Shown here: in pieces, positions 56,068 to 64,000 of the stretch
Numbering within the stretch: the first letter of the stretch is position 1
Layout: every line of letters begins with the position of its first letter
Assembly: GCF_009766065.1 (NCBI RefSeq)
Contig: NZ_LMUE01000002.1
Span: 479,167 to 543,166 of the forward strand
Reading direction: 5' to 3'
Source: Dyella sp. S184
GTDB lineage: Bacteria; Pseudomonadota; Gammaproteobacteria; Xanthomonadales; Rhodanobacteraceae
Length of the DNA stretch: 64,000 bases
The notes under the pieces: model-generated
What the model saw: the letters and a program-made list of their open reading frames with translations, nothing else
Told to the model about the DNA's origin: nothing
Database searches by the model: none
Position numbers and translations under genes: made by a program

Positions 56068-56100
56068 AGCCCGGCGCGTTGATCACGCCGGGCTCCTTCG
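56068..56100 (+). terminator. Terminator after PepSY gene
   Basis: AGCCCGGCG (56068-56076) pairs with CGCCGGGCT (56086-56094) over a nine-base loop, followed by CCTTCGTTTG. It lies 26 bases past the stop. The remaining gap to 56349 holds no gene. Confidence 0.75.
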
Positions 56101-56349
56101 TTTGATGGCCAGGGAATCTCGAAATACTCTGCAAAGAATGTCATTCCGGCGAACCCCATAAAAAAAGGGGGCGAGGGCCGGAGGAGCTTTTCAAGAGCGA
56201 AGCTGGTCATCGCTTCGCTGTTGCGGTGCAATGCCTGCCTGCGCAGGGATGGCGAGCTTGGAACAGGGTTGTTCGAGGTGGCTTATAGTGCATGTTGACC
56301 CGAATTTCGCACCCTTTGTTTCTCACGTATTGAACGACAGGAAATAACC

Positions 56350-57405
56350 ATGAGCACCGTTCTGGTAACTGGCGGATCAGGCTTCATCGGCAGCCAAGCC
56401 ATCCTGCAGCTGCTGGCGGCAGGCCACCTGGTACGCACCACGGTGCGCAGCCTGAAGCGCGAAGGTGACGTACGCGCGATGCTGAAGCAAGGTGGCGCCG
56501 TGTCGGACGACCGTCTGTCATTTGTGGTTGCCGATCTCGAGAGCGACGCTGGCTGGCCGCAAGCCGCCGCCGGCTGTGAATACGTGCTGCACATCGCATC
56601 GCCGTTTCCTTCCACCCTCCCCAAACACGAGGACGAGTTGATCGTGCCTGCACGCGAAGGCGCGCTTCGGGTCTTGCGCGCCGCGCGCGACGCTGGCGTC
56701 AAGCGCGTGGTGCTGACCTCCTCGTTCGCGGCGATCGGCTACGGACAGGAAGTGCAGACGGCACCGTTCAACGAAAGCAACTGGACCGATCCCGCCGGCG
56801 AAGACGTGCAGCCCTACGCGAAATCGAAGACCCTGGCCGAGCGCGCAGCCTGGGATTTCATCGCCCGCGAAGGTGGCTCCCTCGAACTTTCCGTGGTCAA
56901 TCCGGTAGGCGTGTTTGGCCCGGTTCTGGGACCGGACTACTCGACCTCGATCATGCTGGTGCAGCGGCTGATGGACGGCGCCATGCCCGGCTGCCCGCAG
57001 CTCAGCTTCGGTGCCGTCGATGTGCGCGATGTCGCCGACCTGCACATCCGCGCCATGACCGATCCCGCCGCAAAGGGCGAGCGATTCCTCGCCGTCGCTG
57101 GTGATTTCATCTCGATACTCGACATCGCCAGGATCTTGAAGAACCGCATGGGTGCAGCGGCCAAACGGGTGCCGACCCGGCAACTGCCGAACTGGCTGGT
57201 GCGCCTCGCCGCGCTGCGCGACCCGGCGGTCAAGCAGATCCTTCCCGAACTCGGCAAGCCGAAAAACGCCACCAGCGAAAAGGCCCAACGTGTGCTCGGC
57301 TGGACACCGCGTTCGAGCGAGGAAGCCATCGTCGCTACCGCTGAAAGCCTGTTGCAGCTCGGGCTCCTGAAGGAAAGCCCGGCTGGATCAAAGGACAACG
57401 GATAA
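56350..57405 (+). CDS. NAD(P)-dependent SDR-type reductase
   Basis: A 351-residue extended short-chain dehydrogenase of the dihydroflavonol-4-reductase-like group. The cofactor motif VLVTGGSGFIGSQAI is at the N-terminus, the active-site YAKSK near residue 156, and LTSSFAAIGYG, VVNPVGVFGPVLG and DVRDVADLHI are group hallmarks. It should reduce a ketone or aldehyde using NADPH; bacterial members have varied substrates. AGGAAA precedes the ATG. It converges on a kinase gene 61 bases away. No pathway context is evident. Confidence 0.92.
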   Translation: MSTVLVTGGSGFIGSQAILQLLAAGHLVRTTVRSLKREGDVRAMLKQGGAVSDDRLSFVVADLESDAGWPQAAAGCEYVLHIASPFPSTLPKHEDELIVPAREGALRVLRAARDAGVKRVVLTSSFAAIGYGQEVQTAPFNESNWTDPAGEDVQPYAKSKTLAERAAWDFIAREGGSLELSVVNPVGVFGPVLGPDYSTSIMLVQRLMDGAMPGCPQLSFGAVDVRDVADLHIRAMTDPAAKGERFLAVAGDFISILDIARILKNRMGAAAKRVPTRQLPNWLVRLAALRDPAVKQILPELGKPKNATSEKAQRVLGWTPRSSEEAIVATAESLLQLGLLKESPAGSKDNG

Positions 57406-57466
57406 GGGAAAGGAAGCAGTCAAGGGAATTCAATTACCTCGGCCCCTTTGATTGACGCCTCAATCG

Positions 57467-57967
57467 CTACTGTTCATGACGAACGATGTGGAAACCTTCG
57501 TCGCTGGTAGGTGGCACGAAGTACCGGGTGATTTCGTCAAATTCAGCATCGCTGCGCGCAAAGGGGTGAACGCCCGAAGCGTTGCGCTCCTGGAGCCGCG
57601 CCTTGCAAACCTCATTGGGGATGTCGAGGTAGTGCAGCTCGTGGGCGACTCCGGCGCCATCGATGATGTCTTTCATCCAGCGGCGATTGCCGAGCGTATT
57701 CGCCGGAAAATCGAGCACCACCGAGAGCCCGGCCAACAGCAGCGATTCGATGTGCGGGGCCAGCGCGTTGCGCAGCTGACCCGAGCGGCGAACGTAGTCA
57801 CCAAGCGTATGGATCTCGCCGGTATAGAGCTGCGAGAGCCAAACATCCTCGCTGATCAGTACGGTGTCTGGACGCTCGGCCAGCTGTCGTGTCAGCGTTG
57901 ATTTTCCTGCGGCGATCTTTCCGCACACCAAGTGAAGAACCGGCGACTGGAAGCTGTCGGAATTCAT
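57467..57967 (-). CDS. Small P-loop kinase (AAA_33/zeta-like)
   Basis: A 166-residue protein from ATG 57967, which has AAGGAGCCC upstream. A P-loop HLVCGKIAAGKSTLTRQLAE is at the N-terminus and VVLDFPANTLGNRRWMKDII in the middle, followed by ARLQERNASGVHPFARSDAE, an Arg-rich lid-like segment. This is the AAA_33 / zeta-toxin-like nucleotide kinase fold that phosphorylates small molecules or aminoglycosides in some members. The substrate is unknown and no antitoxin gene is adjacent, so a toxin role is not supported. A strong terminator lies upstream. Confidence 0.88.
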   Translation of the reverse strand: MNSDSFQSPVLHLVCGKIAAGKSTLTRQLAERPDTVLISEDVWLSQLYTGEIHTLGDYVRRSGQLRNALAPHIESLLLAGLSVVLDFPANTLGNRRWMKDIIDGAGVAHELHYLDIPNEVCKARLQERNASGVHPFARSDAEFDEITRYFVPPTSDEGFHIVRHEQ

Positions 57968-58009
57968 GAAGGGCTCCTTGTTGACTTCGTATGCCCAGGA
58001 GCCGGATAC

Positions 58010-58039
58010 AAACAACCCGCCTCCAGGGCGGGTTGTTTT
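58010..58039. terminator. Bidirectional terminator
   Basis: AAACAACCCGCC (58010-58021) and GGCGGGTTGTTT (58027-58038) form a 12-bp stem around TCCAG, with T/A blocks on both sides. On the minus strand it ends the monooxygenase transcript before the kinase gene. Confidence 0.85.
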
Positions 58040-58056
58040 AGCAGTTTCGGAACGCG

Positions 58057-58239
58057 CTAACCCACCATTTCTCGTGTGGTGCAAATAATCAACGAAATCT
58101 GGTTGTGGGCGCAGTTCATGGACGAACCATAAGCGACGGAATTTTCCACGTCAATGTAGAAAAGTTCGGATGCTGGGTGCGAATGAACAACATGCCGGTC
58201 TGAGCCGGTCACCATGATCGTATCGATGTCGAAGAACAT
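58057..58239 (-). CDS. Possible 60-residue small protein
   Basis: A short minus-strand frame from ATG 58239 to 58057, lying between the flavin monooxygenase and the terminator at 58010-58039. The product (MFFDIDTIMVTGSDRHVVHS... ending CTTREMVG) has a protein-like composition with a His/Ser/Glu centre but no recognised domain. No ribosome site is visible. It may be the remnant of a third gene in the operon or chance. Confidence 0.3.
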   Translation of the reverse strand: MFFDIDTIMVTGSDRHVVHSHPASELFYIDVENSVAYGSSMNCAHNQISLIICTTREMVG

Positions 58240-58261
58240 GATTTGCCGGCGCGCAGATCGA

Positions 58262-59395
58262 TTACTTTGCAGGCTGGTGACTGGTGAACATGTCAACCAG
58301 GCTCTGGGGCGCGTTAGGGCCGAGACACACCATGAGGATTGCTTCCGCCTCCGCAGCCTCAGACGCGCTGCGGGGAAAGAGGTCCTTTTCATACGCGATG
58401 AGCGCGGCTTCAACGTCACCGGGGTTGGCGGCGATGGCCTTTCCGAGTTCAGCGCCATCGAACATGGCGAGGTTGGCCCCTTCGCCAGACGGAATCATCA
58501 GGTGCGCCGCATCGCCGAGCAGCGTCACTCCGGGCACGCGCTCCCATCTATGCTCGACCGGGAGCGCATGAATTGGGCGAGGCACAGGGGCAGTCTCACC
58601 GTCGGTGATGAGCGCTGTCAGCGCCGGAGCCCAGCCGTCGAACTCCGCGGCAACCTTGGCCAAGGCAGTCGCCAGGTTGGAGAAGTCGATGCTGTCAATC
58701 CATTCCTTCGGCTTGTTCAACTGCACGTACGTGTGCAGCACGCCATGGGGTTCACGGTGCGCGGCGATGCCTTTTCCCGGTGCCAGCGCAAACAGCGCGC
58801 CACCGCCAACCGCTTCCGCGCTCGCCTTGTGACGGGTATCGCTGTCGAACAGATACGTTTCGATGAAGGACGTGCCCACATAAGCCGGTATCGCCCCGGA
58901 AAGAAGGGGACGAACTTTAGACCAAGCGCCGTCGGCACCCACGAGGAGGTCGGTAGTCACCGTTGAGCCGTTGGCAAAGGTCAGCACGTGCCGCCCGCCG
59001 CCGAGCGGAGACACCGCTGTGAGTTTGTGTCCCCAGCAGACCGTGCCGGCAGGAAGCGAGTCAAGCAGAATCCGACGAAGGTCTCCTCGAGATACCTCAG
59101 GTCGACCGCCTGTGCCGTTGTCGGGCTCATCGAGCAGAACATTGCCGTCCTTGTCGAGTACCCGTGTCGCCTGACCCCCGGGGTGGATGATCTCGAGGAA
59201 CTGGTCGAAAAGTCCCGCTGCCTTGAGCGCGAGCTGCCCGTTGTTTTCATGGATATCGAGCATGCCTCCTTGCGCTCGCGCGCTCGCGGAGGCTTCCGCT
59301 TCGTAGACCGTCGCAGCAATGCCGTGGACGTGAAGGACGCGCGCAAGTGTCAGGCCGCCAAGCCCAGCACCGATGATCGTGACTGGCGTATTCAT
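58262..59395 (-). CDS. FAD-dependent monooxygenase, TetX-like
   Basis: A 377-residue class A flavoprotein monooxygenase. The FAD motif IIGAGLGGLTLARVL is near residue 8, a second site GGMLDIHENNGQLALKAAGL near 45, the ribityl motif LLGDAAHLMIPSGEGANL near 295. The order and spacing follow TetX, including GGxLDxH, NDLRxILL-like GDLRRILLDSL, and DLVVGADGxWSKVR-like LLVGADGAWSKVR. The similarity supports hydroxylation of an aromatic polyketide-type substrate; tetracycline is not implied. Its ATG overlaps the stop of the upstream monooxygenase (ATGA), so both are on one mRNA. Confidence 0.92.
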   Translation of the reverse strand: MNTPVTIIGAGLGGLTLARVLHVHGIAATVYEAEASASARAQGGMLDIHENNGQLALKAAGLFDQFLEIIHPGGQATRVLDKDGNVLLDEPDNGTGGRPEVSRGDLRRILLDSLPAGTVCWGHKLTAVSPLGGGRHVLTFANGSTVTTDLLVGADGAWSKVRPLLSGAIPAYVGTSFIETYLFDSDTRHKASAEAVGGGALFALAPGKGIAAHREPHGVLHTYVQLNKPKEWIDSIDFSNLATALAKVAAEFDGWAPALTALITDGETAPVPRPIHALPVEHRWERVPGVTLLGDAAHLMIPSGEGANLAMFDGAELGKAIAANPGDVEAALIAYEKDLFPRSASEAAEAEAILMVCLGPNAPQSLVDMFTSHQPAK

Positions 59396-60942
59396 ACCGG
59401 TTCCGCCATTCCCCAGCGAACGGCAGCCTTTAGGAGCTCGCTGCAATCCGGGGCGTTGTCAGAGGCCCAGGCAACAATCCCATCCGGGCGGATCAGTGCA
59501 GCGCTCAAGCCCAATTGCTCTTTCGCGCGGCCAGAAACGTACTTGATTCGGCCGCCATCTTCGCTTGCCAAAGTTTCGAGTGAAGCATGGCCATCAAAAT
59601 CGAGCAGTATTCCGCGACCATCGTGCATTAGCGCGCCAATGGTTGTGCCGTCTTCGAACTCGAAGTTGGGAACGCTATGGCCTACGAGAGGATGGTCGCC
59701 ACCGAGATCGTAGTTTGTGGAAACGCCCCACACCCTTCCTGCAAAGTAGGTAGCACCATCGCGCGTGTTCATGAGATCGCGGGCAATGGCATTCAGCGCG
59801 CGGGCATGGGGGTCTGGTCGCATGATGGCGACTTGGGCGCGTGACCAATCCAGAACCCATGCACCGATCGGATGTCGTTCCGTCTGATAACTGTCCAACA
59901 GAACTTCCGACGTTTTCTTCTTGATGACTGCGGCGAGCTTCCAGCCCAGGTTCATGGCGTCGCCCACTCCAAGATTAAGCCCTTGGCCTCCAAGCGGCGC
60001 ATGAATGTGTGCAGCATCGCCAGCTAAAAAAATCCGTCCGTTGCGGTAGCTTGTCGCCTGCCGCGCCCGGTCCGTCCACGTGGTCGCGATGTGCAAGGCA
60101 TGGATGGTCACGTCGGTGTTCGAGATGCGGCGTAGAACTTCCTGCACGTGCTCTCGCGTGATTGGCGCTCCGGTACTGTGAAATGCGCCGCCATCAAAAT
60201 CCTGAATCACCAGGTAACCTGGCTGCGATTGCAAGTACATGCCTGTGGGTGTCACGTTTCGGCCCGACTGGAGCCTCTCCGGATCGGCAATGTCCACTTT
60301 GGCGGTGTAGCCGGTGAATTCCGGCTCCGTACCAGCGAACTCAAAACCGCCTGCCTTGCGAACAACACTGCGACTTCCATCGCAACCCACAAGCCATGAA
60401 CCTTGAAAAGTTTGGTTGCCGGACTGAACAGTGACTCCGTCCTCGGCTTGATGAAAGTCGGTAACGGAAAACCCTCGTTTGATTTCGGCACCCTGGGCCT
60501 CTGCGCGGCGAGACAGCACGACTTCAAGCTCTTCCAATTCAGATATCAAACTGGTTTCGGTCGAGCTCGGCAGCCGGTATGTCCACTGGGAGGTGTCGAT
60601 ATCGCCGTCATGAAATGGAATGCCGGCGAAGTGTCCCGCCTGACGGCGTGACCCTTGTCCGGAATTCTGGTGGGGATTCTTGAGGCGTTTGTGGACCTCA
60701 AGTTCCTGCAGCAACCCGCGACGGTAAAGCGCTTCGATCGTGGGCGCCGAAAGTCCCCGTATTCCGAAAGGAAGCTGCTTCAGTGGCGAGTGCGGATCCT
60801 CCGCCTTTTCCAGTATCAGGACGGAACATTTGGCCAAGGCCAGTTCACAGGCGAGGAATAAGCCCACAGGTCCTGCGCCGGAAATGATCACATCGTAAAC
60901 AGATGGATTCTGTGTGGATTTCTTGTGGTTTGGGGTATTCAT
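59392..60942 (-). CDS. FAD-dependent aromatic (polyketide-type) monooxygenase
   Basis: A 516-residue protein from ATG 60942 (MNTPNHKKST); the preceding codon is a GTG. The FAD motif IISGAGPVGLFLACELAL is near residue 20, the DG motif LVGCDGSRSVVRKAGGF near 185, and the FAD/ribityl motif GRIFLAGDAAHIHAPLGGQG near 310. A thioredoxin-like C-terminal domain (about 400-510) is typical of PHBH/rifampicin-hydroxylase-like enzymes. It should hydroxylate a phenolic or polyketide substrate using NAD(P)H and O2. It is the first gene of the two-gene operon and is divergent from a TetR gene. Confidence 0.93.
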   Translation of the reverse strand: MNTPNHKKSTQNPSVYDVIISGAGPVGLFLACELALAKCSVLILEKAEDPHSPLKQLPFGIRGLSAPTIEALYRRGLLQELEVHKRLKNPHQNSGQGSRRQAGHFAGIPFHDGDIDTSQWTYRLPSSTETSLISELEELEVVLSRRAEAQGAEIKRGFSVTDFHQAEDGVTVQSGNQTFQGSWLVGCDGSRSVVRKAGGFEFAGTEPEFTGYTAKVDIADPERLQSGRNVTPTGMYLQSQPGYLVIQDFDGGAFHSTGAPITREHVQEVLRRISNTDVTIHALHIATTWTDRARQATSYRNGRIFLAGDAAHIHAPLGGQGLNLGVGDAMNLGWKLAAVIKKKTSEVLLDSYQTERHPIGAWVLDWSRAQVAIMRPDPHARALNAIARDLMNTRDGATYFAGRVWGVSTNYDLGGDHPLVGHSVPNFEFEDGTTIGALMHDGRGILLDFDGHASLETLASEDGGRIKYVSGRAKEQLGLSAALIRPDGIVAWASDNAPDCSELLKAAVRWGMAEPV

Positions 60943-60993
60943 CACGGCTTCTTTTGTTATTGGAGGTCGTCGCCAGGAGTCTTGCAGACAGTG

Positions 60994-61029
60994 TGGAACG
61001 TCATTCCATTATATTGGAACGACGTTCCA
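60994..61029. promoter_or_regulatory. Two phased TetR operators
   Basis: TGGAACGTCATTCCA (60994-61008) and TGGAACGACGTTCCA (61015-61029) are near-identical palindromes with centres 21 bases apart, that is two helical turns. The second is a perfect 7-1-7 palindrome. They lie between the divergent TetR and monooxygenase genes. Confidence 0.8.
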
Positions 61030-61039
61030 TTTATGTCAA
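61008..61039 (-). promoter_or_regulatory. Monooxygenase promoter with operator in its spacer
   Basis: On the minus strand a perfect -35 TTGACA (61039-61034) and a perfect -10 TATAAT (61013-61008) are 20 bases apart. The spacer holds the downstream-facing operator 61015-61029, and the second operator begins right at the -10. Repressor binding would block RNA polymerase directly. The 20-base spacer is three longer than ideal. Confidence 0.65.
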
Positions 61040-61047
61040 GATGCGGC

Positions 61048-61755
61048 ATGATCAAAAATGCACGCAACACGCCACGTGGCCCTCAGCGACGGGAAGAGTC
61101 ACTCTCGCGGGATCGCATCATTGAGGCGTCAATCGCGCTCCTGGACAGCAAGGGAGAAGGCGGGCTGACGTTTCGCGCCCTGTCCGAACGCCTCGCCACC
61201 GGTGCTGGTGCCATTTATTGGCACGTCGAGAACAAGAGCGATCTGCTGACCGCTGCCTGCGACTCCATCATCGCTCGCACAATGGCGTCGTGCGTGGTCG
61301 GCGCGACACCGGAGGCGACCATTCGTACCCTCGCGCTAGGCATGTTCGACGCGATCGACGCGCATCCGTGGGTTGGCTCGGCGCTCACACATACAGCGGG
61401 GCAGTTGCCCATGGTGCGCATCGTCGAATGCCTGGGCCAGCAGGTTCGCGCTCTTGGCGTGGCGGATAAAGAACAGTGGGCAGTGGTGTCCGCACTACTG
61501 CACTACATCCTTGGCGTCGCTGGTCAGAATGCTGCCAACACGCAGTTCGCTCGGACGCGAAGCATCGACAGATCCAACTTCCTGGACGCGATGGCGACGG
61601 TATGGTCTCAGCTCGATCCAAAGGAGTACCCGTTCGCACGCAGCGTCGCCGGACAGTTGCGCGTTCACGACGACTGTGCCGATTTTCTCGCCGGGATCGA
61701 TCTCATCCTCAGCGGTATCAGGGGTTTGCGGGCCGATCGCATCGATCTGACGTAG
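61048..61755 (+). CDS. TetR-family repressor
   Basis: A 235-residue regulator from ATG 61048 (MIKNARNTPR). The N-terminal HTH is SRDRIIEASIALLDSKGEGG ... TFRALSERLATGAGAIYWHV, residues about 20-65, the TetR fold signature with the recognition helix in GAGAIYWHV. The C-terminal domain (TetR_C-type, about 85-220) would bind an inducer. It is divergent from the monooxygenase operon and the two operators lie between them, so it very likely represses that operon and probably itself. The inducer may be the monooxygenase substrate. Confidence 0.94.
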   Translation: MIKNARNTPRGPQRREESLSRDRIIEASIALLDSKGEGGLTFRALSERLATGAGAIYWHVENKSDLLTAACDSIIARTMASCVVGATPEATIRTLALGMFDAIDAHPWVGSALTHTAGQLPMVRIVECLGQQVRALGVADKEQWAVVSALLHYILGVAGQNAANTQFARTRSIDRSNFLDAMATVWSQLDPKEYPFARSVAGQLRVHDDCADFLAGIDLILSGIRGLRADRIDLT

Positions 61756-61820
61756 GTGCCTCGATACGCGTCCGTAACGCGTGCGGGACAAGAAAAAACG
61801 TCGGCGATTGCTCGCGGCTG

Positions 61821-62771
61821 CTATTGACCTGCAGCGGGAATCATCCCGATGGTGCTCATCCATGTCTCGGCCAAGGCTGGCCAGCGTGTGATCTGATTCG
61901 ACGTTGGCCTCAGCCCGAACGCATGTCCGCCGTGTGCATACAGGTGGATTTCGGTCGGCACGCCGGCCTTCTTCAGCGCTGCGAAATAAACCAGGGATTG
62001 CTGGACGCCGTCCACGTTGTCGTCTTCTGCTTGCACCAGAAATGTGGGTGGCGTTTCACGTGAGACCGGGACATTCGGATTCAACTTGCTGTCGTTGTCG
62101 ACGGCGAGGTGCCCCGGATAGATGGGCATCGCGAAATCCGGGCGGGCACTTTCCTTGTCGGCGGCGTCGACGGGCGCATACAGGCGCCGATTGAAGTTCG
62201 TGCTGATTTCCGCCACCAGATAGCCACCCGCTGAAAACCCGATCACACCCACCTTGTGCGGATCGATGTGCCATTCCGCGGCGTGATGGCGCACCAGCCG
62301 CATGGTTCTCTGGGCATCCTGCAACGAAGGTACCGATACCTGGTAATTGTGCGGGCGGCAATCGCACTGCCAGACATAGGGCACACTCGGAACGCGATAC
62401 TTCAGCAAGACGCAAGTGATGCCCTTGGACGTCAGCCAGTCACAGATTTCGGTGCCTTCGAGATCCATGGCCAGGATCTGGAAGCCGCCGCCCGGAAACA
62501 CCACGACCGCAGCTCCCGTGTTCTTCCCCTTGGGCGAGTAGACCGTCATCGTGGGCCGGGTCACATTGGTCACTGCGGTCACCGGCTTGCCGGCCAACAA
62601 TTCGTCGCTCACCTTCGCAGTTTCCGGACCGGGAACTTGTTGTGCGTCAGGCGCCGCTCCCGGCCAGATCGGTATTTGCGTGTTTCCCGCTGTGGGCTGC
62701 CAGACCTGCATCGCTGCATGCGCGCTTCCGCATGCGGCCAGCAGACACAGGGCAATCGCCCAAAGCTTCAT
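61821..62771 (-). CDS. Secreted alpha/beta-hydrolase (esterase)
   Basis: A 316-residue protein from ATG 62771 (GGAGGAG upstream). A signal peptide with LLAAC|GS could be a lipobox. The nucleophile elbow GFSAGGYL is near residue 178, an oxyanion HGG-like site is VVFPGGGFQI (about 93), and the C-terminal Asp and His are in VQAEDDNVDG and AHGGHAFGLRP. This is the BD-FAE/acetyl-esterase layout. It should cleave small esters or acetylated sugars in the periplasm. No operon partner; the TetR gene is 65 bases away, tail to tail. Confidence 0.9.
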   Translation of the reverse strand: MKLWAIALCLLAACGSAHAAMQVWQPTAGNTQIPIWPGAAPDAQQVPGPETAKVSDELLAGKPVTAVTNVTRPTMTVYSPKGKNTGAAVVVFPGGGFQILAMDLEGTEICDWLTSKGITCVLLKYRVPSVPYVWQCDCRPHNYQVSVPSLQDAQRTMRLVRHHAAEWHIDPHKVGVIGFSAGGYLVAEISTNFNRRLYAPVDAADKESARPDFAMPIYPGHLAVDNDSKLNPNVPVSRETPPTFLVQAEDDNVDGVQQSLVYFAALKKAGVPTEIHLYAHGGHAFGLRPTSNQITRWPALAETWMSTIGMIPAAGQ

Positions 62772-62967
62772 GACACTCCTCCGTTTTGGCGCTCGCCAAA
62801 GTTCTGCGATCAAGGCAGGAAATAAGTTCTAACCCCACTTCCCGATGCTGCACCCCGCATCGGGCCTGCTGCAGCCGCTTCCGTGGATTTCTTCGGGCAA
62901 GCCTGCTCCAGGAACGAGCAGTTCGGGTTGCCGGTGGGCCACGAAAGCCTGGGCGATGCAGTCGGCA

Positions 62968-63504
62968 TCAACCCCGTCGCGCGGGCAAGAACCGGCTGTT
63001 GCGCAGCAGTCCCGCCGAGACCAGCGATACCAACACGCCGACCGGGAAGATTTCCGCGAAGGTCATTGGCAGGCGGTACATCGGGTTCGCGTACTGAACC
63101 TTGAAGGCCTCCATGTCGGTGCTCAGCTTCGCCAGCGCCTCGGCGCTCGCGCCTTTCGCCTTCTCGCTCGCAATGATCGCATTCGCATAGGAGGTGGCGA
63201 AGTCCATGTGCGTCATCGCCTGCACCGCTTCCCACGCGGCCACGTAGAAGATCCCGGCGATGAAGCTGACCCCCAGCCCGACCCCGAGCGCCGGCCAGAA
63301 CCCGATCACCCCGCCCCGGTCGACGTCCCGGTGCCGCTTGATCCCCACGAACACCGCGCTCAGTGCGATCAGCATCGTCGTGTAGCCGATCACCATGCCG
63401 TACTTCAGCGGAGGCATTCCCGAGAACACCACGAAGGTGACAAGCTCGAAGCCGCCGACGACCAGGCCGGCGATCACGCCGTACTTCAGGATGGTGCGCA
63501 ACAT
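62968..63504 (-). CDS. DUF4199 membrane protein
   Basis: A 178-residue protein from ATG 63504 with AAGGAG upstream. It has four hydrophobic segments (GVIAGLVVGGFELVTFVVF, GMVIGYTTMLIALSAVFV, GFWPALGVGLGVSFIAGIFY, FAEIFPVGVLVSLVSAGLL) and the DUF4199 features YKRDxGGVIGFW-like RDVDRGGVIGFW and an Ala/Lys-rich cytoplasmic helix between helices three and four. Function unknown. It lies 120 bases beyond a LuxR-type gene on the same strand, a pairing common in related bacteria, which suggests co-regulation. Confidence 0.9.
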   Translation of the reverse strand: MLRTILKYGVIAGLVVGGFELVTFVVFSGMPPLKYGMVIGYTTMLIALSAVFVGIKRHRDVDRGGVIGFWPALGVGLGVSFIAGIFYVAAWEAVQAMTHMDFATSYANAIIASEKAKGASAEALAKLSTDMEAFKVQYANPMYRLPMTFAEIFPVGVLVSLVSAGLLRNSRFLPARRG

Positions 63505-63624
63505 GGTGTGACTCCTTGAGTGGTGGACAGGGCCGTCATTGACCGCGATCCGGCGTCGCCCGGCAATCGCCCGAACGGGTGATTTCGATGTTTTCACCCC
63601 GAATATCACCCCGGATATCGGGGA

Positions 63625-64000
63625 TCAGGGCACGATCCCCAGCTCGCGCGCCCGGCGGATCGCCTCGGTTCGCCGTTTCGCGCCCAGCTTCTCGAACAGC
63701 CGCGCCACGTGCGTCTTGACCGTGTTCGGCGAAATGTGGAGGCGCGCCGCAATCTCCTTGTTGGAGTGGCCGGCGGCCAGTTCGTTTAGCACCTCCAGCT
63801 CCCGCTCGCTCAGACCCAGCGCTGCCTGCGCCTTCGGGTTGCCGTCGAAGGCGACCGGCGCCGGCGCGGCGAAGACCCGCACGCCCAGGAAGATGCCCAA
63901 CACCAAAAAGGCCGACGCGACCAGGAACAGGTAAACGTCGCCCGAATGCATCCGCACCAGGCGCTGGTAGTCGAGCCACTGCAGGGCGAGCGTTCCCGCC
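63625..64000 (-). CDS. LuxR-type membrane regulator (5' end outside window)
   Basis: The open frame runs off the right edge: codons before the ATG at 63957 still read as protein ([18 protein letters not shown]), so the true start is beyond 64000. The visible part has a membrane helix ([20 protein letters not shown]) and a C-terminal LuxR/FixJ-type [23 protein letters not shown], then [22 protein letters not shown] membrane-anchored LuxR protein would respond to an envelope signal. It is followed by the DUF4199 gene. Confidence 0.9.
   Translation of the reverse strand, partial: AGTLALQWLDYQRLVRMHSGDVYLFLVASAFLVLGIFLGVRVFAAPAPVAFDGNPKAQAALGLSERELEVLNELAAGHSNKEIAARLHISPNTVKTHVARLFEKLGAKRRTEAIRRARELGIVP

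Noticed and set aside
57467..57967. Zeta-type toxin of a toxin-antitoxin pair
   Set aside because: No epsilon-like antitoxin gene is adjacent and the P-loop kinase family is broad.
58262..59395. Calling this a tetracycline-resistance gene
   Set aside because: TetX-like order is visible, but many environmental monooxygenases share it and the residues deciding the substrate cannot be judged here.

Overview
The window reads as the chromosome of a high-GC gammaproteobacterium, most likely a xanthomonad of the Rhodanobacteraceae type (Rhodanobacter/Dyella-like). The basis is protein character, many ATGA-overlapped gene pairs, and a housekeeping backbone. That backbone, serS ... rarA ... lolA-ftsK ... 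trxB ... aat, follows the same order as the classic enterobacterial aat-trxB-lrp-ftsK-lolA-rarA-serS segment. Here it is interrupted by accessory blocks, with an alanine dehydrogenase gene where lrp would be.

Bases 1 to about 9.4 kb are a visibly AT-richer accessory region ending at a tRNA-Ser(UGA) gene. It looks like two elements stacked in tandem at the 3' end of that tRNA. The left one (1-3585, cut by the window edge) holds an XRE regulator, a DUF6988/DUF5677-like protein, a Schlafen/AlbA_2 protein and a small unknown ORF. The right one (3586-9384) holds a ScoMcrA/McrA-like HNH nuclease, a lone proteasome-type Ntn hydrolase with an intact Thr-Asp-Arg-Lys set, an H-NS protein and a large PD-(D/E)XK-like protein. 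Both elements end in the same ~212-bp module: hairpins, the tRNA terminator and the tRNA 3' end. No integrase is visible. This is the best candidate for an undescribed (probably defence) system. A broken second tRNA-Ser copy with a 101-bp insertion lies next to the intact one.

From 9.7 to 31.2 kb is the conserved backbone with insertions. These are serS plus a membrane protein; a HAF-repeat secreted protein divergent from a MocR-like regulator that lacks its PLP lysine; rarA; a TonB-dependent receptor/PAP2 acid phosphatase operon behind a good Pho-box candidate; a propeller-GGDEF protein; DUF1275; lolA; ftsK; ald; trxB; a FemAB/GNAT-like protein; and aat.

From 31 to 54.6 kb are an HD-GYP protein, ispG, a GAF histidine kinase, a CoA hydrolase/transferase, a cardiolipin synthase, xseA, a slipin, an aldehyde dehydrogenase, a DUF218 protein, a very large GH18-deacetylase-GT2 polysaccharide synthase facing a GAF-GGDEF-EAL protein, DUF1456, an ECF sigma/anti-sigma-like pair overlapping yigZ, and an MsbA-like ABC exporter. 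Three c-di-GMP proteins and an exopolysaccharide synthase in one window suggest a surface/biofilm theme.

From 54.6 to 64 kb are small membrane and PepSY proteins, an SDR-type reductase, a P-loop kinase, a two-gene flavin monooxygenase operon (one TetX-like) under a divergent TetR regulator with two phased operators, an esterase, and a DUF4199/LuxR pair cut by the right edge. All function calls come from reading motifs and family knowledge. No database search was run.
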